DNA of 49,453 nucleotides from Rhodobacter sp. Lineage in GTDB: Bacteria; Pseudomonadota; Alphaproteobacteria; Rhodobacterales; Rhodobacteraceae. A model generated the notes under the pieces. It did no database searches. It saw nothing but the letters and a program-made list of their open reading frames with translations, and was not told the origin of the DNA. The stretch covers positions 1-49,453 of the forward strand of contig JASJCA010000008.1 of the NCBI GenBank assembly GCA_030066215.1. Direction: 5' to 3'. The position numbers and the translations under genes are program-made. This document shows, piece by piece, positions 31,997-40,380 of the stretch. How positions within the stretch are numbered: the first letter of the stretch is position 1; each line of letters starts with the position of its first letter.

Positions 31997-33148
31997 GTGA
32001 GGATTGCTTTGCCCGACGCGTCGGGCGCCTTGCAGGAGTACCAATTGACCGGCGATCCGCTGGCGGCGGCGCCGCTCGGGCCGGATCCGGCGCGGGTGGT
32101 GTTTTCGGCGGCGCATGTGGTGGCGGACCCGTTCACATCGGCCGATCCCTCCGGTCCGGCGGCGGTGGATTGGGAGGCGACGATGGCGTTTCGCCGGCAC
32201 CTTGCGGGGCTGGGCCTGGGCATTGCCGAGGCGATGGACACGGCGCAGCGGGGCATGGGGCTCGACTGGCCGGGCGCGCTGGAGCTGATCCGGCGGACGA
32301 AGGCGGAGCTGCCCGACGCGCTCGTGTACAACGGCTGCGGGACGGACCAGTTGGACCCGGCCGAGGCGCGGTCACTCGACGACGTGCGGGCGGCGTATCT
32401 CGAGCAGGTGGCGGCGATCCAGGGCGTGGGCGGGCGGCTGATCGTGATGGCCTCGCGGGCGCTGGCCAAGGTGGCGGCCACGCCCGAGGACTACGTGCGG
32501 CTCTATGCCGACGTGCTGGCGGCTTGTGACCAGCCGGTGATCCTGCACTGGCTGGGCGATATGTTCGACCCTGCGCTGGCGGGCTATTGGGGCACCGACA
32601 GCTTTGAGGCGGCGATGGAGACCGCGCTGGCGGTGATCCGCGACAACGCGGCCAAGATTGATGGGATCAAAATTTCGCTTCTCGACAAGGACAAGGAGAT
32701 CGCGATGCGCCGCCGCCTGCCGGCAGGCGTGAAGATGTATACCGGCGACGATTTCAATTACCCCGAGCTGATCGCCGGCGACGCCCAGGGCCATTCGCAT
32801 GCTCTGCTGGGCATCTTCGACCCGCTCGCCGTGGCCGTCGGAAAGGCCATCGGGCAGCTCGGGGCAGGGGATGTGGCGGGGTTCCGCGCGACGCTCGACC
32901 CCACGGTGCCGCTGGCGCGGCTGATCTTCCGGGCGCCGACGCAGTACTACAAGACCGGCGTGGTGTTTCTGGCCTGGCTGAACGGCTTCCAGGACCACTT
33001 CGTGATGCTGAACGGCGCACAGGCGATGCGACCGTTGCCCTATTTCGTCGACTGCTTCAAGCTGGCCGAGCAGAACGGGCTCTTGCGCGACCCGGACCTG
33101 GCGGTGGCGCGCATGAAACGGCTGCTGGCGGTCTACGGCGTTGCGTGA
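31997..33148 (+). CDS. Dihydrodipicolinate synthase-family protein (DUF993, aldolase-like)
   Basis: 383 aa, start GTG 31997 with GGGAGAG upstream. The sequence corresponds to the DUF993 group of TIM-barrel proteins related to the dihydrodipicolinate synthase/N-acetylneuraminate lyase superfamily: FSAAHVVADPF, GLGIAEAMDTAQRGMGLDW, KIDGIKISLLDKDKEIAMR with the probable Schiff-base lysine in the GIKIS segment, and KMYTGDDFNYPELI. The reaction is not established; a Lys-dependent aldol cleavage of a sugar-acid-like compound is the best guess. It overlaps the sugar isomerase gene by 8 bp and may belong with the sugar ABC system downstream or with the island upstream. Confidence 0.8.
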   Translation: MRIALPDASGALQEYQLTGDPLAAAPLGPDPARVVFSAAHVVADPFTSADPSGPAAVDWEATMAFRRHLAGLGLGIAEAMDTAQRGMGLDWPGALELIRRTKAELPDALVYNGCGTDQLDPAEARSLDDVRAAYLEQVAAIQGVGGRLIVMASRALAKVAATPEDYVRLYADVLAACDQPVILHWLGDMFDPALAGYWGTDSFEAAMETALAVIRDNAAKIDGIKISLLDKDKEIAMRRRLPAGVKMYTGDDFNYPELIAGDAQGHSHALLGIFDPLAVAVGKAIGQLGAGDVAGFRATLDPTVPLARLIFRAPTQYYKTGVVFLAWLNGFQDHFVMLNGAQAMRPLPYFVDCFKLAEQNGLLRDPDLAVARMKRLLAVYGVA

Positions 33149-33983
33149 CTTTTCGAATGACCTCCCGGCGCTGGCGCTGAATACCGCGACGCTGGGGCAC
33201 AATCTGGACGGCTACGGCGCGGGCTGGACGCCCGAGCGGGTTATCGATGCCTGCGCCGAACGCGGGCTGGGCGGCATCGTGTTCTGGCGGCGCGAGATCG
33301 GCGGCAGGGCCGTCGAAATCGGCGAGCGGGTGCGTGCGGCGGGGATGCAAGTCGTGGGGCTGTGCCGGACGCCGTATATCGTTGGGTCCGCGGCCGAGTC
33401 GCCGGACGAGATCAAGGCGTCGATCGACATGGCCGCCGGGCTGGGCACGGACGTGTTGACCATCGTGACCGGCGGGACGGAGCCCGGGACCAAGGGAGTG
33501 CTCGAAAGCCAGAAGATCCTCGGCGAGCGCGTGGCGGCGGTGGCGGGATTTGCCGCGGAGCGGGGGGTGAAACTGGCGCTCGAGCCGCTGAACCCGATGT
33601 TCGGCGGCAACCGCACGGTGCTGATGTCGGTCGCCGATGCGGTGCGGGTCTGCGACTGGGTGGGGGCCGCGAATGTGGGTGTGGCCGTCGACGTCTATCA
33701 CGTCTGGTGGGACACCGGGCTGGCCGAAAGCCTGGCCGCGGCGAAGGACCGGATCTTTGGCTATCACCTCTGCGATTGGCTCGAAGACACAAGCGACATG
33801 CTGCTGGACCGCGGCATGATGGGCGACGGCGTAGCGGACCTAGAGGCGATCCGGGCGGCGGTCGAGGACGCAGGTTACACGGGTGCTTGCGAGGTCGAAA
33901 TCTTCTCGGCCCGCGACTGGTGGCGGCGTGACCCGGGCGAGGTGCTGGACGTGATGGTCGAGCGGTTCCGGACCGTCTGTTGA
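33141..33983 (+). CDS. Sugar phosphate isomerase/epimerase-like TIM-barrel protein
   Basis: 280 aa from TTG 33141, the only start that keeps the N-terminal strand (ALALNTATLG); it overlaps the DUF993 gene by 8 bp. AP-endonuclease-2-like fold with the metal-binding residues in order: Glu in ALEPLNPMF, Asp and His in VAVDVYHVWWD, His in FGYHLCDW and Glu in CEVEIFS. These proteins isomerise or epimerise keto sugars, inosose or related compounds using a divalent metal. Coupled to the DUF993 gene, so the two probably act one after the other on the same carbohydrate. Confidence 0.85.
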   Translation: MRDFSNDLPALALNTATLGHNLDGYGAGWTPERVIDACAERGLGGIVFWRREIGGRAVEIGERVRAAGMQVVGLCRTPYIVGSAAESPDEIKASIDMAAGLGTDVLTIVTGGTEPGTKGVLESQKILGERVAAVAGFAAERGVKLALEPLNPMFGGNRTVLMSVADAVRVCDWVGAANVGVAVDVYHVWWDTGLAESLAAAKDRIFGYHLCDWLEDTSDMLLDRGMMGDGVADLEAIRAAVEDAGYTGACEVEIFSARDWWRRDPGEVLDVMVERFRTVC

Positions 33984-34017
33984 CCCGTCCCGGGTGGACG
34001 CGCGGCGCATGCGCGGC

Positions 34018-35040
34018 TCAGAATTCCGGGATCGGGGCCTGCAATTCCTGCAACTCGCCGGCATCCTGCCCGGCGATCTGGGCCAAGAGCGCCTTGGCCA
34101 TGCCGCGGCCGGCGGCCTCGATATCCTCGAAGATGGTATCGATCCGCGGCCGGAACAGGTCGAAGACGCGGCTCGTCTGCTTGGCGACCAGATCGACGTC
34201 GCGCCCCAGCCGCAGGCCGGCGTCGTAGATCGCCGCGTTGGTCGCGATCGCCGCTATCTCGCCGGGGCAGATCCAGCCGTCTGGCGGGTCGGGTCGGCTC
34301 AGCCGGGCGGCGATCTTGGCGTTGAGCTCCTCGGGCGAGCTGTTGAGGTCGTAGTCTTGGGGCACCTCGCCTGCGATGCCGGCTGCACGAACCGCTTGCT
34401 GGAAACCCGAGATCATGTGGTCTGCGAAGCTGTATTGCCGCGAGGGCGGGATAATCGATACTCGCCGCCGTCCCTTTTCGGCCAGCCGGGTTACAGCGCA
34501 ACGGGCGAAGGCGGCGTTGTCGTAGTCGAGCCAGGCATGGGCGCCGACATTGGTCCGCCCGTGGGTCACGAAGGGAAAGCCGGCCTCGAGCAGGTATTTC
34601 ACCCGGGCGTCCTGCGGTTCGGTGCGGGCAAAGATCATCCCGTCGGCCAGCCGGTTTTGCACGATGTGCCGGATCGGGCGCATCGGGTCCTCGCCCAGCT
34701 GGTACTGGGTGAGCGTCAGGTGATATCGGGTGTCGCGCACCACGTCGGCGACGCCGGCGATCATCGAGCCGGAAAAGTCGATGATCTCGCCATGCGGGTC
34801 GAGCACAAGGGCGATGACGTTGGTGCGCCCGGTGCGCAGGCGTTGCGCGGCGCGGTCGGGCACATAGCCCACCTCGGCGGCGGCCTTGGCGATTGTCTCG
34901 CGTGTCGTTTTGGCGATCCTGGGATCGTCGGCGAGCGCGCGGCTGACTGTGGTCATGGCGAAGCCGGTCATCTGCGCGATTGTGCGCAGGGTCGGTTTCG
35001 GCCGGGACTTGGCCTGATGCGTTGCCTCCGGCGATGTCAC
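34018..35040 (-). CDS. LacI-family transcriptional regulator
   Basis: 340 aa. The HTH is at about 17-40 (TLRTIAQMTGFAMTTVSRAL), followed by the hinge helix (YVPDRAAQRLRTGRTNVIAL) and a sugar-binding core domain (GMIFARTEPQDARVKYLLEA, VTHGRTNVGAHAWLDYDN). Divergent from a sugar ABC operon, it is the natural regulator of that operon, responding to the transported sugar or its phosphate. The gene starts at ATG 35040; a GTGA/TCAC symmetrical element lies 31 bp upstream, compatible with autoregulation. Confidence 0.92.
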   Translation of the reverse strand: MTSPEATHQAKSRPKPTLRTIAQMTGFAMTTVSRALADDPRIAKTTRETIAKAAAEVGYVPDRAAQRLRTGRTNVIALVLDPHGEIIDFSGSMIAGVADVVRDTRYHLTLTQYQLGEDPMRPIRHIVQNRLADGMIFARTEPQDARVKYLLEAGFPFVTHGRTNVGAHAWLDYDNAAFARCAVTRLAEKGRRRVSIIPPSRQYSFADHMISGFQQAVRAAGIAGEVPQDYDLNSSPEELNAKIAARLSRPDPPDGWICPGEIAAIATNAAIYDAGLRLGRDVDLVAKQTSRVFDLFRPRIDTIFEDIEAAGRGMAKALLAQIAGQDAGELQELQAPIPEF

Positions 35041-35070
35041 AGGGTTAGCCCGGAATCGGGCGCCGTCGTT

Positions 35071-35084
35071 GTGAGCGCTATCAC
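35071..35084 (-). promoter_or_regulatory. Possible LacI-type operator near the lacI-family gene start
   Basis: GTGAGCGCTATCAC, with a palindromic AGCGCT core and GTGA/TCAC ends but one base of asymmetry. It resembles classic LacI-family half-sites more than the AACGTT sites in front of the transporter operon, so it may be bound by this protein weakly or by another regulator. Confidence 0.4.
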
Positions 35085-35163
35085 CACGACCGAATCGCGA
35101 TTCGCGCCCCTCGCCGATGGGCGACTGAGCAGGAATTTGGCCTGGGTAATGAAATCAGATAGT

Positions 35164-35175
35164 TGCAACGTTACA
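35164..35175 (+). promoter_or_regulatory. LacI-family operator A of the sugar ABC operon
   Basis: TGCAACGTTACA: a palindromic AACGTT core with TG/CA ends and one mismatch. It lies 18 bp upstream of the probable -35 box, so it could serve as an auxiliary operator. Confidence 0.6.
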
Positions 35176-35192
35176 CTTCCGGCGAATCCGTG

Positions 35193-35224
35193 TTGACAGC
35201 CATGCTATTTGTAACGTTATAAAT
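35193..35224 (+). promoter_or_regulatory. Promoter of the sugar ABC operon with LacI-family operator B
   Basis: TTGACA at 35193-35198 and TTATAA at 35217-35222 (18-bp spacer) form a good promoter. The palindrome ATTTGTAACGTTATAAAT (35207-35224, one mismatch between arms) covers the -10 box. A repressor bound here would exclude RNA polymerase. Confidence 0.75.
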
Positions 35225-35231
35225 GCGCAAC

Positions 35232-35250
35232 CGTTGAAACGGTTACAACG
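35232..35250 (+). promoter_or_regulatory. LacI-family operator C of the sugar ABC operon
   Basis: CGTTGAAACGGTTACAACG: outer arms CGTTG/CAACG and inner AAC/GTT with one mismatch per half. It lies between the -10 box and the ribosome-binding site (AGGGAGG). Its centre is 25 bp from that of operator B, suiting cooperative binding. Confidence 0.6.
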
Positions 35251-35266
35251 ATCCTAGGGAGGACCC

Positions 35267-36517
35267 ATGAAACACCTTATGATGACGATGAAAGCCTCGG
35301 TCGCCGCCTTGGCGCTGAGCGTCGGCGGCGCGAACGCGGCGGATGTGGAAGTGCTGCACTGGTGGACGTCGGGCGGCGAAGCTGCGGCGCTGAACGTGCT
35401 GAAGCAGGACCTCGAAGGCCAGGGCATCGGCTGGCAGGACATGCCGGTCGCGGGCGGCGGCGGCGAGCAGGCGATGACCGTGTTGCGCGCCCGGGTGACC
35501 GCCGGCGACGCGCCGACCGCGGTGCAGGCGCTTGGCTTCGACATCCTCGACTGGGGCGCCGAGGGCGCGCTCGCCAACCTCAACGATCTCGCCGCGCAGG
35601 AAGGCTGGGACGACGTGGTGCCCGAAGCGCTGCAGGCCTTCGCCAAGTATGACGGCAAGTGGATCTCGGCGCCGGTCAACGTGCACTCGACCAACTGGGT
35701 CTGGGCCAACAAGGCGGTGCTGGACGCCAACGGCATCGCCGTGCCGACGACCTGGGAAGAATTCACCGCCGCGGTCGAGGCGCTGGCCGCCGCCGGCGTG
35801 ACCCCGATCGCCCATGGCGGCCAGGCCTGGCAGGACGCCACCGTGTTCGACGCCGTGGCGATGTCCGCTGGCGGCCCCGATTTCTACAAGGCCGCCTTCA
35901 TCGATCTCGACGAAGACGCGCTCGGTTCCGACACGATGAAGGAGGCGTTCGACCGCATGGCCTTCATCCGGTCCCATGTCGACGAGAACTTCTCGGGCCG
36001 CGACTGGAACCTCGCCACCGCGATGGTGATCAACGGCGAGGCGGGTTTTCAGATGATGGGCGACTGGGCCAAGGGCGAGTTCCTCAACGCCGGCAAGGTG
36101 CCGGGCGAGGACTTCCTGTGCTTCCGCTTCCCGGGCACCACCGAACAGGTCACCTTCAACGCCGACCAGTTCATGATGTTCGACCAGGGCGGGTCGGTCT
36201 CGTCCGAGCAGGCGGCGCTGGCCAGCGCCATCCTGTCGCCGTCGTTCCAGATCGCCTTCAACAAGGTCAAGGGCTCGGTTCCCGCGCGCACCGACGTGGC
36301 CGGCGACGAGCTTGACGCCTGCGGCCAGCAGGGCATGGCCGATCTGGCCGCGGCCGCATCCTCGGGCAATCTCTTCGGCTCGATGGCTCACGGCCACGCG
36401 GCGCCGGCGAGCGTGAAGAACGCAATCTACGACGTCGTCACCGCGCATTTCAACGGTGAATTCGACAGCGAAACCGCCGTGGCCGAACTGGTCGACGCGG
36501 TCTCGATCGCCAAGTAG
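35267..36517 (+). CDS. Glucose/mannose-type sugar ABC substrate-binding protein
   Basis: 416 aa, family 1 (SBP_bac_1) binding protein. Sec signal peptide 1-24 with cleavage at GGANA-A. Mature start [17 protein letters not shown], then [20 protein letters not shown], the [20 protein letters not shown] block and a cysteine pair ([16 protein letters not shown]) that match the glucose/mannose binding proteins of Pseudomonas and rhizobia (GtsA type) more than maltose proteins. Preceded by AGGGAGG. Heads the operon with two permeases and an ATPase; followed by a stem-loop. The ligand is inferred only from this resemblance. Confidence 0.88.
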   Translation: MKHLMMTMKASVAALALSVGGANAADVEVLHWWTSGGEAAALNVLKQDLEGQGIGWQDMPVAGGGGEQAMTVLRARVTAGDAPTAVQALGFDILDWGAEGALANLNDLAAQEGWDDVVPEALQAFAKYDGKWISAPVNVHSTNWVWANKAVLDANGIAVPTTWEEFTAAVEALAAAGVTPIAHGGQAWQDATVFDAVAMSAGGPDFYKAAFIDLDEDALGSDTMKEAFDRMAFIRSHVDENFSGRDWNLATAMVINGEAGFQMMGDWAKGEFLNAGKVPGEDFLCFRFPGTTEQVTFNADQFMMFDQGGSVSSEQAALASAILSPSFQIAFNKVKGSVPARTDVAGDELDACGQQGMADLAAAASSGNLFGSMAHGHAAPASVKNAIYDVVTAHFNGEFDSETAVAELVDAVSIAK

Positions 36518-36531
36518 GCGCATCCGCGTCA

Positions 36532-36557
36532 GGGACCGGCGCACGCGCGCCGGTCCC
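36532..36557 (+). other. Intercistronic stem-loop after the sugar-binding protein gene
   Basis: A perfect 11-bp stem, GGGACCGGCGC pairing with GCGCCGGTCCC around a 4-nt loop, 14 nt after the stop. No T-run. Expected to protect the upstream mRNA and lower permease expression relative to the binding protein. Confidence 0.75.
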
Positions 36558-36587
36558 GCCGTCGAACGACCCGACAGGGAGGCCGCC

Positions 36588-37499
36588 ATGGCCGTGACCG
36601 ACCCCGCGGTCGGGGCATCTGCGCCCGATTTCCGGACCCGTCTGCAGCATTGGATCCCGAAGATCGTGCTGTCGCCGTCCTTGGCGATGATCTTCGTCTT
36701 CGTCTACGGCTTCATCGCCTTCACGGTCTATCTCAGCTTCACCGACAGCCGCATGCTGCCCTCCTTCGGCTGGGTCGGGTGGGAGAACTACTCCAAGCTC
36801 TGGCGCCTGTCGCACTGGGAAATCTCGCTGATCAACATGGCGATCTTCGCCGGGCTCTACATCGTGGTCTGCACCGCGATAGGGCTGATGCTGGCGATCT
36901 TCCTCGACCAGAAGATCCGCGGCGAGGGGGTCCTTAGGCCGCTCTACCTCTACCCCATGGCGCTGTCCTTCATCGTCACCGGGACGGCGTGGAAGTGGTT
37001 TCTGGACCCCGGCATCGGGCTTGAGAATGTGATGCACACCTGGGGCTGGACCTCGTTCAGCTTCGACTGGATCAAGAACCGCGACTTCGCGATCTACACC
37101 GTGGTGCTGGCGGCGGTCTGGCAGACCAGCGGCTTCGTGATGGCGATGTTCCTGGCAGGGCTGAGGGGCATCGACAACGAGATCCTGAAGGCCGCGCAGA
37201 TGGACGGCGCGTCGAACTGGAACCTCTACCGCCGGATCATCATCCCGCAATTGCGCCCGGCGTTCCTGTCGGCCTTCGTGATCCTCGCGCACCTGGCGAT
37301 CAAGACCTTCGACCTGGTGATCGCGCTGACCGGCGGCGGGCCGGGCCGGGCCACCGAACTGCCCGCCACCTTCATGTATTCCTACACCTTCACCCGCAAC
37401 CAGATGGGCATCGGTGCGGCCTCGGCCGTGATCATGCTGATGACCATCGCGGCGATCATGATCCCCTATCTCTACGCCGAACTCAGGGAGAAGAAGTGA
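36588..37499 (+). CDS. Sugar ABC transporter permease (MalF/UgpA-like)
   Basis: 303 aa from ATG 36588, which follows CAGGGAGG; the longer frame from 36456 overlaps the binding-protein gene. Six predicted helices, beginning VLSPSLAMIFVFVYGFIAFTVYLS. The EAA loop that contacts the ATPase is EILKAAQMDGASNWNLYRRI. Together with the next gene it forms the heterodimeric channel. The stop overlaps the next start (TGATG). Confidence 0.9.
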   Translation: MAVTDPAVGASAPDFRTRLQHWIPKIVLSPSLAMIFVFVYGFIAFTVYLSFTDSRMLPSFGWVGWENYSKLWRLSHWEISLINMAIFAGLYIVVCTAIGLMLAIFLDQKIRGEGVLRPLYLYPMALSFIVTGTAWKWFLDPGIGLENVMHTWGWTSFSFDWIKNRDFAIYTVVLAAVWQTSGFVMAMFLAGLRGIDNEILKAAQMDGASNWNLYRRIIIPQLRPAFLSAFVILAHLAIKTFDLVIALTGGGPGRATELPATFMYSYTFTRNQMGIGAASAVIMLMTIAAIMIPYLYAELREKK

Positions 37500-38380
37500 T
37501 GGCCGTCGCTTCCTCGGACACCGCCATCCGCACTGGCCGCATAGCGCGGACCTTCATCTACCTGGTGCTGCTCCTGTTCGCGCTGTTTTACATGCTGCCG
37601 CTCTACGTGATGCTGATCAACTCGGTGAAGCCGCTCTCCGAGATCACCGGCGGCGGCATGATGAACCTACCCGACATCTGGACGCTGGAACCCTGGCGCA
37701 AGGCCTGGTCCGAGGCACAGATCGGCGTGCAGCCGACCGGGCTGAAGCCCTATTTCTGGAACTCGATCCAGATGGTGGTGCCGGCGGTGGCGATCTCGAC
37801 GATCCTCGGCGCCTTGAACGGCTATGTGCTGACCAAGTGGCGGTTTAAGGGCGACACGATCCTCTTCGGCCTGATGCTCTTTGCCTGCTTCATCCCGTTC
37901 CAGATCGTGCTGATCCCGATGGCGCGGGTGCTGGGCGTACTGGGGCTCGCGGGCTCGACCTGGGGGCTGGTGCTGGTGCATCTGGTCTACGGCATCGGCT
38001 TCACCACGCTTTACTTCCGCAACTACTACGCCGTCTTCCCGACCGAGCTCGTTCGCGCCGCACAAATCGACGGCGCCGGGTTCTTTCAGATCTTCTGGCG
38101 CATCCTGTTGCCGTCTTCGGGACCCATCGCCGTGGTCTCGGTGATCTGGCAGTTCACCAACATCTGGAACGACTTTCTGTTCGGTGCCTCCTTTGCCGCC
38201 GGCGACGGGGCGCCGATGACCGTGGCGTTGAACAACCTGGTGCAATCCTCGACCGGGGTGAAGGAATACAACGTGCATTTTGCCGGCGCGATCCTGGCCG
38301 CGACGCCCACGCTCCTGGTCTACATCGTCGCCGGCCGCTACTTCGTCCGCGGTCTCATGGCCGGCTCCGTGAAAGGCTGA
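37499..38380 (+). CDS. Sugar ABC transporter permease (MalG/UgpE-like)
   Basis: 293 aa from ATG 37499 (CAGGGAG upstream; GTG 37496 also in frame). Six helices, starting FIYLVLLLFALFYMLPLYVM, and the EAA loop ELVRAAQIDGAGFFQIFWRI. The VIWQFTNIWNDFLFG segment is typical of the MalG/GtsC class. Partner of the preceding permease. About 105 bp separate it from the ATPase gene, most of it occupied by the intergenic repeat. Confidence 0.9.
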   Translation: MAVASSDTAIRTGRIARTFIYLVLLLFALFYMLPLYVMLINSVKPLSEITGGGMMNLPDIWTLEPWRKAWSEAQIGVQPTGLKPYFWNSIQMVVPAVAISTILGALNGYVLTKWRFKGDTILFGLMLFACFIPFQIVLIPMARVLGVLGLAGSTWGLVLVHLVYGIGFTTLYFRNYYAVFPTELVRAAQIDGAGFFQIFWRILLPSSGPIAVVSVIWQFTNIWNDFLFGASFAAGDGAPMTVALNNLVQSSTGVKEYNVHFAGAILAATPTLLVYIVAGRYFVRGLMAGSVKG

Positions 38381-38399
38381 TCCGACCATGCGCTTCGCT

Positions 38400-38454
38400 C
38401 TTCATCTGGCCAAAAAAATCCCGGGGGAGGCCGCAGGCCGGGGGCAGAGCCCCC
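38400..38454 (-). repeat. Rhodobacterales-type intergenic repeat, copy 2
   Basis: On the minus strand: GGGGGCTCTGCCCCC stem, GGCCTGCGGCC stem, then CCCCCGGGATTTTTTTGGCC and AGATGAAG. It is the inverted counterpart of copy 1 at 31915 and sits inside the transporter operon, between the second permease and the ATPase, where it may lower readthrough. Confidence 0.75.
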
Positions 38455-38485
38455 ATCTCCCCGCCACCCACAAGGATCCCCACTG

Positions 38486-39601
38486 ATGGGCTTTCTCGAC
38501 ATCCGCAACGCCACCAAGTCCTACGGCCAAGTAGAGGTCCTGCACCAAGTCGACATCAGTGTCGATGAGGGCGAATTCCTGGTTCTCGTCGGCCCTTCCG
38601 GCTGCGGGAAATCCACGCTTCTCAACATGATCGCTGGGCTCGAAGACATCACCACCGGCGAGATCGCGATCAAGGGGCGCATGATGAACGGCGTGCACCC
38701 GTCCAAACGCAACATCGCCATGGTGTTCCAGTCCTATGCGCTTTACCCCAACATGACCGTGGGTCAGAACATCACCTTCGGGCTGGAAATGCATGGCGTG
38801 GCCAAGCCCGAACGCGACAAGGCGATGGCCGACGTCGCCAAGCTCTTGCAGATCGAGCAGCTTCTCGATCGCAAGCCCGGGCAACTGTCCGGCGGCCAAC
38901 GTCAGCGCGTCGCCATGGGCCGGGCGCTGGTGCGCAATCCCGATGTGTTCCTGTTCGACGAACCCCTGTCAAACCTCGACGCCAAGCTGCGGGTCGATAT
39001 GCGTACCGAGATCAAGAAGCTGCACCAAAATCTCGGCACAACCATCGTCTACGTCACCCACGACCAAATCGAAGCGATGACATTGTCGACAAGAATCGCG
39101 GTGATGAATGGCGGTTACGTACAGCAGCTGGGCACGCCGAAAGAGATCTACGACACGCCCGCAAACCTGTTCGTCGCAACCTTCATGGGCTCGCCTTCGA
39201 TGAACCTTATCCCGGTCAAGCTGCGCGTCGACGGCAACGCCGTTTACGCCGACACCAAGAATGACCAGGACGAGAAGGTCAGCCTGCCGGTGTTCGAACC
39301 GTCCGCCACGGTCAAATCCTGTGACGGGCAGTCGGTGATGCTGGGGATCCGGCCAGAGGCATTGACCGATCCGGAGGGGGCCGATCAACGGTCGACCCAT
39401 GTCGAGCGCATTCGAAACACGGTGACGGTGACCGAGCCTGCGGGGTCCGATACCTTTGTGGCGACGACAATCGGCGGCGCAGAATGCGTGGCGCGGATGC
39501 GCTCGGATGCCGATGTCGCGCCCGGCCGCGTGTCCGAGTTCGCGTTCAACATGGAAAAGGCCGTGCTGTTTGATCCGAAGTCCGAAGCCCGGATCGCCTG
39601 A
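38486..39601 (+). CDS. Sugar ABC transporter ATPase (UgpC/MalK-like)
   Basis: 371 aa. Walker [10 protein letters not shown], signature [15 protein letters not shown], Walker [17 protein letters not shown], switch His in VTHDQ. A C-terminal TOBE/OB regulatory region follows ([10 protein letters not shown] near 290), as in MalK/UgpC proteins that serve CUT1 sugar systems. It completes the binding protein-permease-permease-ATPase set. The separation by a repeat from the permeases is the only irregularity. Confidence 0.92.
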   Translation: MGFLDIRNATKSYGQVEVLHQVDISVDEGEFLVLVGPSGCGKSTLLNMIAGLEDITTGEIAIKGRMMNGVHPSKRNIAMVFQSYALYPNMTVGQNITFGLEMHGVAKPERDKAMADVAKLLQIEQLLDRKPGQLSGGQRQRVAMGRALVRNPDVFLFDEPLSNLDAKLRVDMRTEIKKLHQNLGTTIVYVTHDQIEAMTLSTRIAVMNGGYVQQLGTPKEIYDTPANLFVATFMGSPSMNLIPVKLRVDGNAVYADTKNDQDEKVSLPVFEPSATVKSCDGQSVMLGIRPEALTDPEGADQRSTHVERIRNTVTVTEPAGSDTFVATTIGGAECVARMRSDADVAPGRVSEFAFNMEKAVLFDPKSEARIA

Positions 39602-40198
39602 GCGGAGGTCGGGCAAAAAGACCGCGCGAAGGTCGCTGATGCCGTCACTTGCCCGGAGGCAGCCAGTGATCACCTATGCCGCAGCGATTGCCCGCGCAAT
39701 CGTTCCGACGGCCGGTTTCCATTGGAATGCGATTGAACCGCTCACTTGATGGGTTGGGAAGGGTAGCTCGCAGGGTTTTGGATTGTTCCGGGCCTGTATC
39801 CGGCGAAACGGTAAGACGGCACCGGCAGTACTCTAGTAACAGCCAGCGCCATGCACACCACGAAATCATGGAAGTGTTCCGTGGTCTGTTGATGGGCCGC
39901 ACCGCAGCCTTCTTCGCAATCTCGCGGCACGCCGAGCAGAACACATTGCATTCCTCCGACAAATACCAGGCGCAATGTGTCACCGTCGGCGATCCGCGAT
40001 ACGGATCGGATAGGTTTGGCAGGGCGGCCAGCCACCCATACCGGATCGCCAGTTTCAGGACCTGTCAAACGGTGACGAATTCGTTGCGCATCGTCGAGCG
40101 CGAGGGCGGCTTGAAACCCGGATAGTCCTGCCGGCGAATTACGCGGTAACGCCTAATATGACCGTGATTCCTGAGCCCGAAAGAGACTGAAAACCATC
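39602..40198. other. Gene-poor stretch before the tRNA-Asn
   Basis: About 600 bp without a gene I can support. Open frames of 149 aa (39676-40125, plus) and 108 aa (39742-40068, minus) overlap each other, have no family motif, no clear ribosome-binding site and base composition unlike the neighbours. It may be decayed sequence. I found no copy of the tRNA 3' end that would mark an integrated element. Confidence 0.5.
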
Positions 40199-40235
40199 AA
40201 GGCCTCAGCGGTTTCTCGCTAAGGCCTTGTTTTTG
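40199..40235. terminator. Bidirectional rho-independent terminator between the ATPase side and tRNA-Asn
   Basis: AAGGCCT (40199-40205) and AGCG (40207-40210) pair with CGCT (40217-40220) and AGGCCTT (40222-40228) across a 6-nt loop and one mismatch. A GTTTTTG run follows on the plus strand, and GATGGTTTTC on the minus strand, where it ends the tRNA transcript. Confidence 0.85.
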
Positions 40236-40236
40236 T

Positions 40237-40311
40237 TGGCTCCGGCGGTAGGGATCGAACCTACGACCAATTGATTAACAGTCAACTGCTCTACCGCTGA
40301 GCTACGCCGGA
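40237..40311 (-). tRNA. tRNA-Asn (anticodon GTT)
   Basis: Full cloverleaf on the minus strand: acceptor TCCGGCG/CGCCGGA, D-arm GCTC...GAGC, anticodon loop CTGTTAA (GTT), T-arm GTAGG-TTCGATC-CCTAC, discriminator G and an encoded CCA. 72 nt plus CCA. Confidence 0.97.
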
Positions 40312-40323
40312 ACACCGGCACGC

Positions 40324-40353
40324 GATATAGCAAGGGCGGTTCGGGGCGTCCAG
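40324..40353 (-). promoter_or_regulatory. Probable promoter of tRNA-Asn
   Basis: On the minus strand, CTGGAC (40348-40353) and TATATC (40324-40329) with an 18-bp spacer, placing the start of transcription about 7 nt before the tRNA 5' end. Confidence 0.55.
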
Positions 40354-40380
40354 AGGGGGCTTGGGATTTTTTCCTGGAGA

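Noticed and set aside
33994..35196. 400-codon plus-strand open frame
   Set aside because: Antisense to the LacI-family gene, which has a clear HTH domain.
35164..35250. GTAAC/GTTAC elements in the sugar promoter as members of the TetR regulon
   Set aside because: Half-sites abut or lie 0-1 bp apart (AACGTT), not 6 bp apart, and a LacI-family gene is adjacent.
39602..40311. Integrated element at the tRNA-Asn gene
   Set aside because: No integrase gene, no duplicate of the tRNA 3' end, and intact tRNA with its own promoter and terminator; only the lack of genes nearby was suggestive.
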